Source: Phalacrocorax aristotelis
Lineage: Eukaryota; Chordata; Aves; Suliformes; Phalacrocoracidae
Assembly (NCBI RefSeq): GCF_949628215.1
Contig: NC_134278.1
Location: 45,510,191 to 45,574,190, forward strand
DNA: 64,000 nt
Direction of reading: 5' to 3'
Shown here: piece by piece, positions 14,101 through 26,329 of the stretch
How positions within the stretch are numbered: the first letter of the stretch is position 1
Layout: the number at the start of each line of letters is the position of its first letter
Program-made: the position numbers and the translations under genes
The notes under the pieces: generated by a model
Databases searched by the model: none
Seen by the model: only the letters and a program-made list of their open reading frames with translations
What the model was told of the DNA's origin: nothing

Positions 14101-15176
14101 AAAAATAATAAACCTCTGTTCCCAAGAGTTACACTCACTCTACCCACCTCAGATTGTCATTTTGGAGCTTGATTAAAAAGCAGTCAAGAAGGAGGAGGAA
14201 AAAAGCAGTCAGACCAGGGCCCTGGCTAGAAGGCTGCTGCAGCTGCTCTGTGCCCATTGTGCCCACACAGACAAGTTGGGCCATCAGAAACTTCTCCAGC
14301 ATCTTCAAGCAACCTCAAGTCTCAGAGGGCCAGGAAGGTCAGAGTGAGCTCCTGCCATCATGACAGGGAAAATATAACATTAACTGGTCTGTGGCTCATC
14401 TATACTGAAAAGTTTTGGGGCACCCAGTGAGGATAACTCAATGTTGTATTGCACACTGTTCTCTGTTCCCCCCAACAAAATAAAAAGGTGATGGCTTCTT
14501 TCACTTCCAACCAGGATACTGAGTGTAATGAGCTTGTGCTCTAGCAAATAACAGGTCAGATTTCCTATCTTGGTAAGGACTAATTTTCAGCGATGAGTGA
14601 AGAGTTCCACCCACATTATGAGGGAGGCTTTAGGATGAAAATAATGCACACACAATGCGTGGTTATTATCTCTCATTGCCATATGCAATTAAAACCTTTT
14701 AAAAAGCATTTGGTCAAACTTTTCATAAGGGGTCGCTCAACTTTGGATGTCCACTCTTAGTCAACTGGGGCCAGATACGTGATCACACAAGCACATTTTA
14801 ACTTATATACACAAGAGAATAAACTTCTTCTGGCATGCTGTAACTTTTGAAGGCTCAATTCTTCAACCTTCATACCCCTCAGACAGATGGAATTCAGGAG
14901 GAGGAAAACTTTATTTCTTGTTTTAAAATAAATGTTTCATTGGGTAGGAGAATTAAGTCCTCCACTCAGAATTAGCTCTGTGACACTGTTTCATGCTTGA
15001 AATAATGGCAGTAACAAGCTGTTATCTCTTATGCAGTGCTCACCAGAGGTGTATGGGAGCACGTGCCAGGCTAGTGTCTCCACTGATACCTGCAAGTCAG
15101 ACCACAAATGCTGAGAGGTGACATTCTTGGTGGCACACTGCCCCGGGTCCTTTAGGGAGCTGTGGGTCCTTTGGTC
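5191..15176. other. Intergenic DNA, no gene seen
   Basis: About 10 kb of AT-rich sequence. I see no exon-like open frame, RNA gene or full-length repeat. Perfect octamers (ATGCAAAT) occur at 11600-11607 and 12889-12896. Short A or T tracts occur near 8300, 10610 and 13085. A GC-rich patch of about 70 bases lies near 13630-13690. The AT-rich block at about 14590-14720 (ATAATGCACAC, GTGGTTATTATC) looks enhancer-like, but this is only an impression. Confidence 0.55.
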
Positions 15177-15185
15177 TCCATCCAT

Positions 15186-15219
<34 letters not shown>
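15177..15219. repeat. (ATCC)n tetranucleotide microsatellite
   Basis: About ten tandem copies of TCCA/ATCC with one interruption (CGTCC) near the 3' edge. A simple microsatellite with no associated gene. Confidence 0.95.
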
Positions 15220-17680
15220 TCTTTCAGCCTCGTATTCCCTCCTACTTTGGGCCCTGATGCTTCCATCACCCTCTCAATCTCATCCCATTCCAGCTCTGCT
15301 TTCCCCTTTCTCCTCTTTTCCATTGTCTGAACGCCCATCTTCCCTCCATTTTTCCACACTTTTTCTGGTAGTTTCCCTGTCTCCATACTCCAGCCTCGTC
15401 CTGTAAAATGAAACAAGTAATATCACAAGAGAGTGACCCTTACTGGCTGTTCCCCTATCCAGAAACACAGAAATATAAATCACCACAAAGAGAGGCTGCA
15501 GGGAAATCCTCCTCCAACCCACCCACTTGCGATGTCTTTCTCCATCCACAATCTGGTCATGACCGGGTGACGGGAGAGGCTGAAGCATGTTAAATGGAGA
15601 TGGAGCCTGCAAGGACTGTGTCTGGCCAAGGCTAAACATGCAGCTGTAAACTGACATGTCCAGAAATACTAGAGTTTGGTTAAAGGCACTTCTCTGTCCT
15701 ACAAAATTCTGAATTTCTGTACCAACACATGTTGTGCTAGATCTTTCCATTGAAATAACTGCAGCTTTTTTTTTTTTTTTGGATATTCAAATATATCATT
15801 TTCCCTTAATTTCATTAACTGAAATGATTGAACCACGAAACTGACTGCTTCCAGGATAGTTTGCCTTGAGTCAAAGACTAGTGAAAAAAAGCTCTTTCAT
15901 TGTCAAAAGTTTGGCACAGCTATAAACAATACTGCCAGTCCCAAGCATTAAGAAACTACAAATCAGGCCATGTGCAAAAAGCCTCATAAAGATATGATTT
16001 TTTTCAAATAGCAATAAAAGCAGGCACCTGCAGTTGAGGTGGTTTAGCTTTCTCATTGCATTTGCAATGCTTCCCTTGCAAACTTTGCAACTTTGCAAAC
16101 TTGAGAAGCTTTTCATTTGAAGTGCAAGATGGGCTGCTTATATTTTCGCTTGTCTCCTGATCTTGATCTGGGTGAAAACATCAAGCACTGAAACACTCAA
16201 ATCAAGACAGATGGCAAAACATGTAAGCAAGAGGAAACAGCATCTTATGATGAAAAGCATCAAGGAACGCATCTATAGGTGATAGCACCAGTGTGTCTGT
16301 CATGCTCCTCATATCTCTTACAATAATATTCCAGCCAATGAATCTCAACTCTGTGGTTAGTTATGTGCCCCTTTCCACCACTCCGGGTAAGATTTCATGG
16401 CATGACAAAGCATGTGATTTAGGGGTAGTGGTATTCAGTATAGCAAGAATAGAGTTCAGCTTCTTGCCTTGATCTTCTTCCTACCTTGCAGCGTGTCTAT
16501 TTTCTCACCTAAAGCTATGAAAAAAAAATTGTAACATTTGTAAACAGGCAGCTCCCCTAACAAGTCCCAGTGAAGTTTATAGGGGTGTATGTAAACATGG
16601 GGATCAAGGCTGAGCCAGCAGCTTACGTAAGCAACCCCTGAGAGGGGTCACACTTTTTTGGGGCCAGGCTTTGTGGAGGTGCATACAGCAGCAAGCACAT
16701 CTACGTGCAGCCCCGAGCATGCTGGGGGCTCACTGGCAGATCCAAGCTGCCGCGCGGACAAGAAGCACACTGCTGTATGCAAGAAAAGGTGCTGAGGAGC
16801 TCACCAGATGAGGTTTTTCCAGTGATGCTGCACACGGCTGCCCAGGGGAGCGGAGTGATACTCCCTGAAGAGGGACCGCAAAGGGACGTCTCCTGGGTAC
16901 ACTCCTCTCCGCTCCCACCCTCCTGCTCTCTGGGGCCACTAGCTTCTGCAGGCACTTTTGGCTCTGCTGACTCTTTTCCCAGAAAGTGAACTTACGCATA
17001 ACATAATATGTGCCGACTTGATATCCAGAAGAGTCGTTAAGAGAGAAAAGAGGTACCAAAAGACAATTAGATGGACGCTTGATATTCTTGCAGCTTCCAG
17101 AAGAGTTTCCTGAATATGTACCTAATCCCCTCCCGGCCCACTTTCTAAATAACAAACCAACTTTGGCAACTGCAATGCAAGGATGCTCGTAACACATCTG
17201 AAACTTCCTGGGGCATATATTGTACAGAACTGATATCACTGCCAGCAAGATACAGGCCAGCAGTCCGATAATAATAAACCGAGCTATATGGGCATAGAGA
17301 TGGAAAGAGAGATGCAAAATGTACAGGGCAAGAAACCCAAACCTTCTTTTTAAAAAAAGGGGAACATTTCAAAGTGAGAACCAGGCACCTGTTGTTACAC
17401 ACCAAAGGGGAAATCTTCCCGCTGGATCCAGAGGGCAGGTCTGAGATAAGCAGCTGGAATGATAAGTTATCTCTGTTGCAATTCAGGAATTACAGATGCT
17501 TCAGATGCTAATGGTGTGTCAGCAGGGAGACAGACACACAGCAGACTGGGGTTAAGTAAGTCTAGGAAGGTGTTTATTCATGTATAACATTTGCAGAGAA
17601 GGTGACTCCCTACCTTGCTCCTGGCTGCCCAGAGGAACTGCTTATAACCAAAAATATGCTCTCAGAAGTCAAGCAGAAAG
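15220..17680. other. Intergenic DNA with a TTGCAA cluster
   Basis: No gene is seen. A T17 or similar run lies at about 15764-15780. Four copies of TTGCAA are packed into 37 bases at 16062-16098, the first within a small dyad (CATTGC...GCAATG, 16055-16070). The rest is unremarkable AT-rich sequence. Confidence 0.55.
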
Positions 17681-17870
17681 GTCAGGCGGGGCAGGGGGTG
17701 AATCCCAGCCAGACAGCCCTCCCGTCAGCACTGGTGCTCCCCGCCGCCACGCATGTCCCGGCAAGGACAGCAGCCTGTCCGCCTGCACCTGCCGACCCGC
17801 CGCGCCTCGGCATAACCCATAGCCGGGCTCCTGCGCCGGCGCCGGCCGAGGGGGACCACTGCCAGCTTTC
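17680..17870. promoter_or_regulatory. Small isolated CpG-rich patch
   Basis: About 190 bases that are strongly GC-rich with many CpGs (for example CCGCCGCCACG, GACCCGCCGCGCC, GCGCCGGCGCCGGCCG), inside AT-rich surroundings some 15 kb upstream of POU3F2. It could be an orphan CpG island or an unmethylated distal regulatory element. No coding frame is convincing. The length is at the lower limit of usual CpG-island definitions. Confidence 0.5.
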
Positions 17871-17924
17871 AGAGAGCATAACCTGCTGCAGCTCAGAAGA
17901 ATTAGAGGCCACTTGTGCATCCTT

Positions 17925-18075
17925 TTGCACTGGGCTGGATCGACTATGGCTGAACCATTCCCGGCAGACATTTGTCCGATCTATTTTCAAAATCCTCCCA
18001 CTGCCACTCTAGGCAATCTATTCTTGTGCTTTCCAACTGAAAGTTAGAAAGCTGTTCTTAATGTCTAATCTAAAT
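17925..18075 (-). mobile_element. Old CR1 LINE fragment
   Basis: The plus strand carries the order typical of reversed internal CR1 3' sequence: a GCAGACATTTGTCC segment, CTCCCACTGCCACTCTAGGCAA, TTCTTGTGCTTTCCAACTG, then AGTTAGAAAGCTGTTCTTAA and TGTCTAATCTAAAT. It is more diverged than the copies at 4.8 and 52.5 kb, and the terminal GGTTGGAAGGGACC block is absent. It is probably an older subfamily or a copy that lost its end. Confidence 0.7.
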
Positions 18076-19187
18076 CATAAGTCAACTTTAAAAATGACAA
18101 GTACGGCTAAAAGTTTCAGGATTTTTCCTAATAATAAATGTGGTTTTCATTTTATTTCTCTGTTGGTTGCTGCACATTCAGGGTACCTTCAAATCACTTT
18201 TTAAAGCATCCCTCTAGAATCATGATGTATAGAAATCATATTTTTTATTTTTCACAAGAGCTGAGATTGTCATTTAATTACATAAATCCAGGAGTAGGAG
18301 ATTTAAGGAGGAAAAAAATTGTGATAAAGTCCTGCGAGAGATGCCAACACTGAATTTAGCTGTAAAAGGCATTTTTTTAATCCGTATGCCTTACAGACCC
18401 ATTGCCCAAAAATGTTCTGAAGTGACAGCAATGTCAAGCAGAAGAGACATCTCACCCATAACTAATAGAGAAAAATATATCAGATGTGGGAGACACATAT
18501 TCCTATGTATAAGCATACATATTCCTTCATTTAGTTCTCACCAAAATCCACTTCAACTATCCCAATCATGTGAACATTACCTTTCAGTAGGCATTTCTCA
18601 AGATCCCATTCAAATAAGTTAATAGCAATAGAGGTAGTTTACTCCTGCCTCACCAAAGATGAACCCATAGAAAACTGCCACTTTGCTCTGGTGCCTGAAT
18701 TAAAAAATATTATTCAAAAGTAACTGGACTCACTTTCTGCTTCAAGGTTTTTGAAAGAGGAGGCTATGTTTACTTACCAACCCCAATGCAAATGCAGAAA
18801 CACAATGAAAACGCAAATAGGAGCTCTGATCTTTCATGTCAACAGAACCAGCTATGAAGGAAAACTACACATCCTCAAGTTTCTAGATACACACGGCTGG
18901 GCACTGAATTGTCCCTGGAGACGGTCACATTCAAAACTGACATCCTCAGAGCTTGTTATTTATCACTGAAAATACCTAGCTTTTTAAGTAGGGTGTCACA
19001 TTAATTTTGCTTAACTTTGGCATCCACAGTGTAGTCAGCTATATCTGAGTGAGTTACCCTAGGCACTGCATTTCATCCCAGAACAGACACTTAAACACAG
19101 CAGATGAACTGTGCCTCCCATTGACTGCAAATGGCCCCTGCACTGCAGACATCTGAAGTTAGGCGACATGATCCTCACTCTCGCTGC
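18076..19187. other. Intergenic DNA, no gene seen
   Basis: AT-rich non-coding DNA. A perfect octamer ATGCAAAT lies at 18786-18793. No open frame shows protein-like composition. Confidence 0.55.
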
Positions 19188-19257
19188 GAGAAGAGAAGAG
19201 AAGAGAAGAGAAGAGAAGAGAAGAGAAGAGAAGAGAAGAGAAGAGAAGAGAAGAGAA
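19188..19257. repeat. (GAGAA)14 polypurine microsatellite
   Basis: Fourteen near-perfect tandem copies of the pentamer GAGAA, an uninterrupted 70-base purine tract on the plus strand. Mirror-symmetric purine tracts like this can adopt triplex structure. No gene is associated. Confidence 0.97.
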
Positions 19258-22200
19258 TGACTCTTGGTAAGAGAAGAGAAACTGCCTCTGCTTACCATCT
19301 TCTATGAGCAGGTTGAGGCCAGCCACATGCCCCTTCCGAAGTGCCCACTTATCAGGATTGTAATTACGATAACCTGGAGTCCAGTCCAGGCTGATGATTC
19401 CCTTGGAAAGCAGAATATCTAAAGATTAGGCATTGCAACACCGAGCTTCAACCCCTATCTAGCCTCAACTGCATGTCTAGTCTCTTTTCTGTACTTTTAG
19501 CAAATACAAGGGAGGGAAGAGGGCTTGTGGCTATCCTAAGCAATTTAACTATGGTTTTTACCACACCACGTCTAACACCTGGCGTGTAGCTACCATCTTT
19601 GCGTGTCTCTGAATAAATACACACACGCACATACATATATATACGTCTAGGATGTGCCTTTTTCTTTATGGACATAATAGCAAGTTACACTAAAATAAAA
19701 AGCCCTACCTATGGTCTTGTCTTTTGGAGTCTAAGACAATAAATCTGGTCCAATGCAAGGTCCAGGTGAGTTACACTTCCAGAAAAGAACAACCATTTCT
19801 ATTCATTGTGTTGACAATGCACTTATGATCTGAAGGTATGTAATTTCCAAATGGCCCCAATTTCCACCCTCAGCTTGTCTGCAGGACATATAGCGCCATG
19901 CTGAAAGGCCTCAGCCCCGTCTGAAAGAGCTAGTTCTGCCATGGTACTTACTCTCTCTAAAGCCAGTCCCTCTCAGTCAGTTCCCCACTGCTTGGAGGAT
20001 TCTCTTCGCTCCACTGCAGATTAAACTTCTGCCTGTGCCTGCTTTCCCACCATTTCCCAATCCTCCCTGCATGGCTTAAGAAGTCTGAGACTCTCTTACC
20101 CACCCAGCCCTAGGTACTCCAGCTCTCCATACAGCTTCTTGCTTACTCAGTGTCCTCAGTAAGCTATCTTTCCTTTTGTCTTTCAGACCACAGCATCCTC
20201 CTTCCAATCCTCAGATCCAGTTTCTTCTTCACCCAGCTTTAATTTCTTTGCCAAACCATTCCTACCCCACTTTTCTCATTTTCAGCTCTCACTCCTAATC
20301 CGAAGACCAAGTCATAGTTTCTCTCCCCCTTCCATCTTCCAGAGGTGCACCTGAATCCGTGTCTCTGTCTTCTCTTCTCATTCCTTCCACCACGTTCCTT
20401 CCCCTCCACCTCCATGCCAGGGAGCTTTGCTGTCTGGCCCACATGCCTGACAATAACGAGCCTCTCGGTAAGCAGTGCAGAGCAGCCAGGAGGGGAAGAT
20501 GCAGCCCACGTGCATCTCTGGCTGCACTGCACGCAGTTACTGCTTGTGCCTGGTACATGCATGCATGCATTCAGAGGGATGAGCAAATTAAGGTTTTCTT
20601 AGGGAGGAGAGAGCCTTCAAAGATGCCTGCTGCTGCTTTGCTGCATACATACAACCTGTTTGGTTAGGGTTTTTTCCAAACTCTTTTTAATGACCATATG
20701 GCAAAATGGCTTTTCTTTGCAGCCTGGAACTTCAGTGCCATGATCTTTGTTCTCATTCCTGAAGCTCTGGGTAACAACAGAAAATTTTGGCTTTGTTGAT
20801 ACATCTAGCAGCATTATAACCAAGAGTTTTTTAACTGGAAGTATCAGACAACTATAGCAAGAGGCAGCTCTCCGCCATTCCCACCTGTAATGCCTGGGAT
20901 GCATTCAGATAAGGGGCAGAGAAAAGAGTGAGGTCTTCATCTCCTAGCCTTAAAACCAAAGCATGCAGGTTTTTAAATGTATTTATTTTTTCAGCAGCCA
21001 TTAATATAGACGTCTTCCAAAATAATGTGTGAACACTGGATATTGACCAGATTATTCTGGATGTTTACCAGACAAATATGTTGGTTTAGTGTAAGAGGTG
21101 GCTATAAGAAAAAGGAAGAAAGGAAATAATGGAGAAGGAGCACAAGAAGCCCTACAAGAAACATCTGAGGGCTGGTAGAAGACACTAAAGCCACCAAATT
21201 GCCCTTGAGTAGTCCAGCCTAACTGTGATGGACCAGCCCAAGAGGTCTGAACAAGCAATACCAATACTCTGGAGCAAAGAACTAACTTGGAGACCCTTTT
21301 GGCTGCATAAAGACCTTCTCCTTCAAGAGGAGAGCGAGTAGTCATGAAGTCATGTCAGGGAAAGCAGACTGATACAGGGTCCCGCAGGATTATCGGTGCC
21401 AAATGCAAAAGCTACTGTCAGCTCAGAAAATGCTTTACTGACACACCAAAGATAAAAATCATGTATTGCTAACCACCCTCACCACACATCCCAAAACGTG
21501 CCATATGGCCGAAAGTACAACAACTGATTTTGCCGTTCCTCGGGTTCTGGTGTGAACTGACAATGAGTCTAACATATAAATTACACCATCTTTTAACTTT
21601 TTGTGATGTATAACATCGGACAGCTTTGTCTGGGACAATCCATCACGAACTAGTCTTGTTGACATTTTGGATTCTCTCTTCTGACCTTGTCCTTTCAGCA
21701 CCGGCATAATTGTGCTTATGATAATTTTATTCCCAGTTAGGCAGCGATTTTGCACACCTTTGAGTTACAGAATAGCTAAGAAGCCAGCTCTCTGTACGAC
21801 TGCTGAAATGAGACACCTTGAACCAATTTATGCTGAAGTGCAGTCCGGTGGTGTAGCAGTAAATAAAAGTGAGTAAACTCACCTCTCTCGGTGCACATAA
21901 GTAGGTTAACTCTCTTTAGTCGTGTTTACTGTTGACTATACCACAGGTGCAATCTCAGCTGGGGGCTCCCTACTGAGGAAACACCAACCATATGTTTGCA
22001 CAGCAGTGAACGGGGGGGTTGTACAATGCAACTCTTACAATGTGAAGGGTCTAGCAGGCAAAGGGGAGGCATCTGGGCTTGTTTCTGCCACCCAGCTCAT
22101 GTGCAGAGAGCTCCTATTTCAGCCGGGGAGCTGCAGGTTCGGGAATCACACTAATTTGTCCGTACTTACATACCATCATGCAGTTTTAGGGATTTTTTTT

Positions 22201-24079
22201 AGATATGTAACACTTCAGCAATTATCTAGGGTGATGGGCAAATCCTTTTTCTTGAAGAATCGACTGTTCGGTGTCACTTTAGTGGGAACATACAATTATT
22301 ATGGTACATGAATTATTTGAGCTGTTCCCTACGAAGACTGATTGCCTTTTGCGGGCAGGGTGTGGGAGCAGCAGAGAAATCCCTGCTGCTCTACCTGGTG
22401 TCAGCACCCCCAGACAGTCAAAGCATAGCTGCAGAAGCATACCCATCATTTCACCTGTAGCGGTCCTCGAGCCAAGGTCTCTCTGCCCACCCTGCTCTCG
22501 AAACAAGAGAGTGATTTTACTTGTTTCAAACCACCAAATTTACACAAATGTGAGAAAATCTGCTGGACTGCAAATATTTAAAATGCAACTTTGAGCTATC
22601 ACTCACCGCAGCAAAGAGAAAGGGGCATCCCACCACATACACATTTACATTTTCAGGGAAGAAACAACTGTATCAAGTATAGCTTCCTTTCAATATAAAA
22701 CTACTACACCTGTTATTAGATTATCATAACAAATAAGCTATTACACTCACAGTGTGACAACTGGATAACTAGACCACGTTTGTTTTTAAATAGGTGTCCT
22801 TTAGTTGAAGAGCACAACTTTGCAATGTCACCCACTCACTTCTGCCCTCTTCAACATATTTTTAAGCCTCTTCAGTTCTGCTGCTAAAGCCAGTGGGAGA
22901 GGATGGAGGGACAGACCAGGTCCAGGGGAAGAAGTAACCTTCTGCAGAGCAGTTGTTGTAAGGCTGGAAGGAGTGGCTAACAGTGCGAGCTCTGCAGGCT
23001 GATGGTTTTTTGCTGCTTGCCACAATATTCTTTTGTGTTGTTTCTGGATCTGCTTCCTTTACATATGTTTTTCAACTGTTTCTGGTTGGAGGTTGTTGTT
23101 ACTGGAGCATGGATACATTGCTGGAGGTGTTATTCAAGTTCACAGACTTCTTGCATGCTACTACCTTCCACTGCCCTTGGCGCTTTTGCCCCCTGTCAAC
23201 CAGACTTTATTTGCCATTAAACTTAAAATAAAATGTATCTGTTATTTAAAATAAAAGTATCTGTTATTTATCAGAAAGACTAGCTCCCTGGGGAATGGTG
23301 ACTTGTTTTTAGTATCGGTCTGGCTGTGTGGCCTAGGCTTCGCACCTGAAGGAGAGGTGTTTCTGGAGCTCAGGGAGGCAGCCTGGGAACAATTTCCTTT
23401 TATCTCCTCCACAGCCTCCTCACCTACTCCATTTCTGGAAGCTGTTACTTAACATAGCCTTAAACGTAATTGGGTATCAATCCAATCCAGAAAGTGAGCA
23501 AGAGACACTAATAGACAAGACATGGTTGTTTTAGACAAATACTGAAGCTCATGGAGGAGCAGTAACGTCGCAACAGAAACTGAGTCTCAACTGAGCTGAA
23601 AAAGCAATTACCTGGTGCAATGGAATGAAGTGAGGACACGGTAAAATTTTGTCATGTTATGATTCCTCTTTTCCATAGCTTTCTCAAGGTGGGGAGGGGG
23701 TTACTGTGACCTTTGCCTTTAACCGTGAGGCCACCAAAGGCTACCCCAGCTTTGCCGCACTCCTGCTCTCCCAAGACAGTCTCTGAATAGCAACGCTTGG
23801 TTTGATTCTGGCTTCCTCAGACTTTTTTTTGGGAGCTTTCCCAGAGGCTCAGCACAAATGCAGACCCAAGGAAGGAACATCGAGGCACCACCAGCATCCC
23901 CCCAACAGGCCGAGATTCGATGCGGGAAGAGCCTGGGAATGCTGCCGGGAGGCCAGGGCAGCCCCTGGCATCCTCCGCCTGGTGGGTGCAGACCCACGCA
24001 TCCCCCTCCCACACCTCCCCCGCACACGCTCCTGACTCTCATCCTTTTTTTTTTTTTTTTTGTTAATTTATTTTGGACC
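19258..24079. other. Intergenic DNA, no gene seen
   Basis: Mixed AT-rich sequence with pyrimidine-rich stretches (19950-20420) and a T19-type run just before 24061. I recognise no exon, RNA gene or transposon. GC content begins to rise near 23850, leading into the first CpG island. Confidence 0.5.
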
Positions 24080-25010
24080 TGCAGAAGTCGGCGTTCAAAC
24101 CCTGAAACCCGAAGCCCTGAAACCGAGCTGCTTGGCCCCGCCGGTGGCACGGCCCCGCCACTCACACCCGTGTCCGCTCCGTGGCCCGGGCGCCGCCGGG
24201 ATGGCGCGGGGGGGGGGGAGCGGGGAGGGGGGCGGTTGCGGGCAAACGGCAGGCGGCTGACTGGGGTCACCGTGCTCCGTGGGTTATGCGTGGTTGCCCG
24301 CGGAGCTGGAAGAGTGAAGGAGCAGGGAAGAGGGGGTTTCTCCGCGATTTCCACCTCCCCACGGGCAGGAAAAGTCAGAAACACGCGTGTCTGCGGCGGG
24401 GGGGCCGGGGGGGCGGCTGAGGATTTCTTCTTGAGAGAAGCAATTAAAGACAAGTTAGTTTCACTCACGGGGAGGGGAGAGAGCCATGTCTCTTCGGGGC
24501 GACCAGCGGGGGCAGCCCGTGGGCCAGCGTGGGTGCCCGGGCCCCGCCGCAGGGCAGCCCTGGGGGGCGGGCGAGGCGCTCCCGCACTCCCCTCCGCTCC
24601 CACACCCCCTCTGCTCCCGCAACCCCTCCGCTACCGCACCCCGCTTCTCTCCCTCACCCCGCTTCTCTCCCGCATCCCGCTCCTCTCCCTCACCCCGCTC
24701 TGCTCCCGCACCCACCTCCGCTCCTGCAGCCCGCTCCTCTCCCGCACCCCCCCTCCACTCTCTCCCACCCCGACCGATGTCGCCGCCACGTCCGGGGCGC
24801 TGGGTGAGAGAAATTCAAGTTAAAGAAGAGGCTGACCAGGAGCTGCACCCCGGCCCCCTCCCGGCCCCCGGTGCAGAGCAGCCCCCGGTGCGGAGCAGCT
24901 CCCGGTGCGGGGCCTCCGGGACCGGGAGGAGCGGGACGGGGCCGGGAGCGCTCCCTGCGGCCGGCGGGCACAGGCGACCCAACAAGCGTGGTCTCCCCAG
25001 TCTGCATTTT
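24080..25010. promoter_or_regulatory. CpG island 1, upstream of POU3F2
   Basis: High GC with frequent CpG begins at about 24080 and stops abruptly near 25010, where the sequence becomes AT-rich. It contains a minisatellite (24585-24765) and G-runs. Long open frames here on both strands (up to about 320 codons) reflect scarcity of stop codons in GC-rich DNA; their translations are low-complexity Pro/Gly/Arg/Ala. No promoter motif fixes a start site. It is a likely unmethylated regulatory island of the POU3F2 domain, though an unannotated non-coding transcript could start here. Confidence 0.75.
24585..24765. repeat. 18-bp C-rich minisatellite
   Basis: About ten imperfect tandem copies of an 18-base unit of the form CTCCCGCACCCCGCTCCT. 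Copies between 24612 and 24750 are mostly exactly 18 bases, with the earlier ones 17. Read in one frame it gives a six-residue TPLLSR-like repeat, which is incidental. The G-rich complement could form quadruplexes. Confidence 0.85.
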
Positions 25011-25059
25011 CATCCTGAAATCTGGAAATGGAAATTGTTTGATGTATGAGGAGACGTTA

Positions 25060-25530
25060 TCTAATTAGGGCGTAAGAAATTTAATCTTTCCAGCAGGCAG
25101 GTCATATAATTAATGTTAATTTAACGCTCAAATTCTCAGTCATTAATTTTTATTCTCTTAAATGTAGTTTGGCAGGGCCCCCTGATCCATGGCAATGGAT
25201 TTTACTGGATGTAAGAGCACACTTGGTCTTTGGAGTGAATTACTGCAGCCCTTCCTATCCCAATAACAAGATCACATCATGTATGCATTATTAAGCCATG
25301 TAATTGAATGGTCCATAGTTTGCATATCAGACTATTAAAATAATGTGTTTTGCTTTTCTTCCAACACGTAATGTTAAAGCCTTTGCGAATATTTGGTGAT
25401 TCTGATAATTATCACCAAATTACTACAAATGTTCTCTTCATTAACGTGATTTCTTTCAAGCATTTTTAAAAAATGTGAATAATGCATTAAGTGGTGGCTT
25501 GTAAAGTGTTTTTTAAATAAAACTTGTCAA
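25060..25530. promoter_or_regulatory. Putative conserved enhancer, homeodomain-motif rich
   Basis: An AT-rich block directly abutting CpG island 1. It is dense in TAAT/ATTA homeodomain cores, has an octamer-like GTTTGCAT at 25318-25325, and has a perfect 10-base inverted repeat ATTTGGTGAT / ATCACCAAAT (25391-25400 and 25411-25420) enclosing the palindrome GATAATTATC (25404-25413). It has no coding frame and no repeat signature. This is the texture of deeply conserved enhancers around developmental transcription factors. Conservation itself was not tested. Confidence 0.5.
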
Positions 25531-26190
25531 CTACAATTCGAAAATGAGACAAAAGAGAGAGAGAAAGAGAAAATTAACAGTTGCACGGGAAGACAATTCT
25601 CCTGTAAGGTTGGAAAAGACGACTTGCCTTTTTTCCCTATTTCAGATAAGTGACTGTACACCTTTAAAGTTTCACTTCACCGGGAGCAAAAGTGCATGCA
25701 ATCTAAAGAACTGTCGATTGCAGATGATACAGAACAGATGGAGGAACAAAGTTGGAGCTTTTCCCTTTACAGGGAATAGATGGGGACATAGGCAGACAGA
25801 CAGAGAGATTGATTTGAAAAGATACTGACCTCTCTCCTTCAGCTGCAATTTAACTTGTCCTGGGGGGTGGGGGGGTGGGGAGAAAACAACCCCAAAACAA
25901 GTGAAATCTGCCTCCTCCTCCCCTGCCTGCCTCCTGCTTCCCCCCGCCCCAAGTTCGCACTGTCATCTGAACAAACTGCTGCGCCGATCTCAGAAGGTGA
26001 ATAATTCTCAATTAACTAAGTAACTAACTTTCTTCTTGCCATCCTGAGTCACTCACTTAACTAAATCTTAAGCCTTCGAGACCCTTCATTATTGCCTTCC
26101 CCCGCCGCACTATTTTCAAAGTTCAATAGCAAGGCGACAAAAAAACACTGCTGCAAAATAAGAGTCTCTTTTAAAATTAAAGAGCAGTTC

Positions 26191-26198
26191 ATTTGCAT
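26191..26198 (+). promoter_or_regulatory. Octamer site ATTTGCAT
   Basis: A perfect POU-factor octamer in an AT-rich interval about 6.5 kb upstream of the POU3F2 start, just before CpG island 2. Class III POU proteins bind this sequence. Occupancy is inference only; a few octamers are expected by chance in 64 kb. Confidence 0.4.
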
Positions 26199-26329
26199 CG
26201 GAGGAAGTTATTCCCCCCCCCTTCAATTATTTAGGCACCCCAAAAAAAAAACCAAACCAAACCTACCCCCACACCCCACAAAACCCCACGGAGCTCGTGT
26301 CAGGACCAGCGTCACGGATGCTCTGCAGG

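Noticed and set aside
23719-24823. Frames of 294 and 321 codons in CpG island 1
   Set aside because: They overlap in opposite orientations; the plus frame translates the minisatellite into a TPLLSR repeat, which is incidental.
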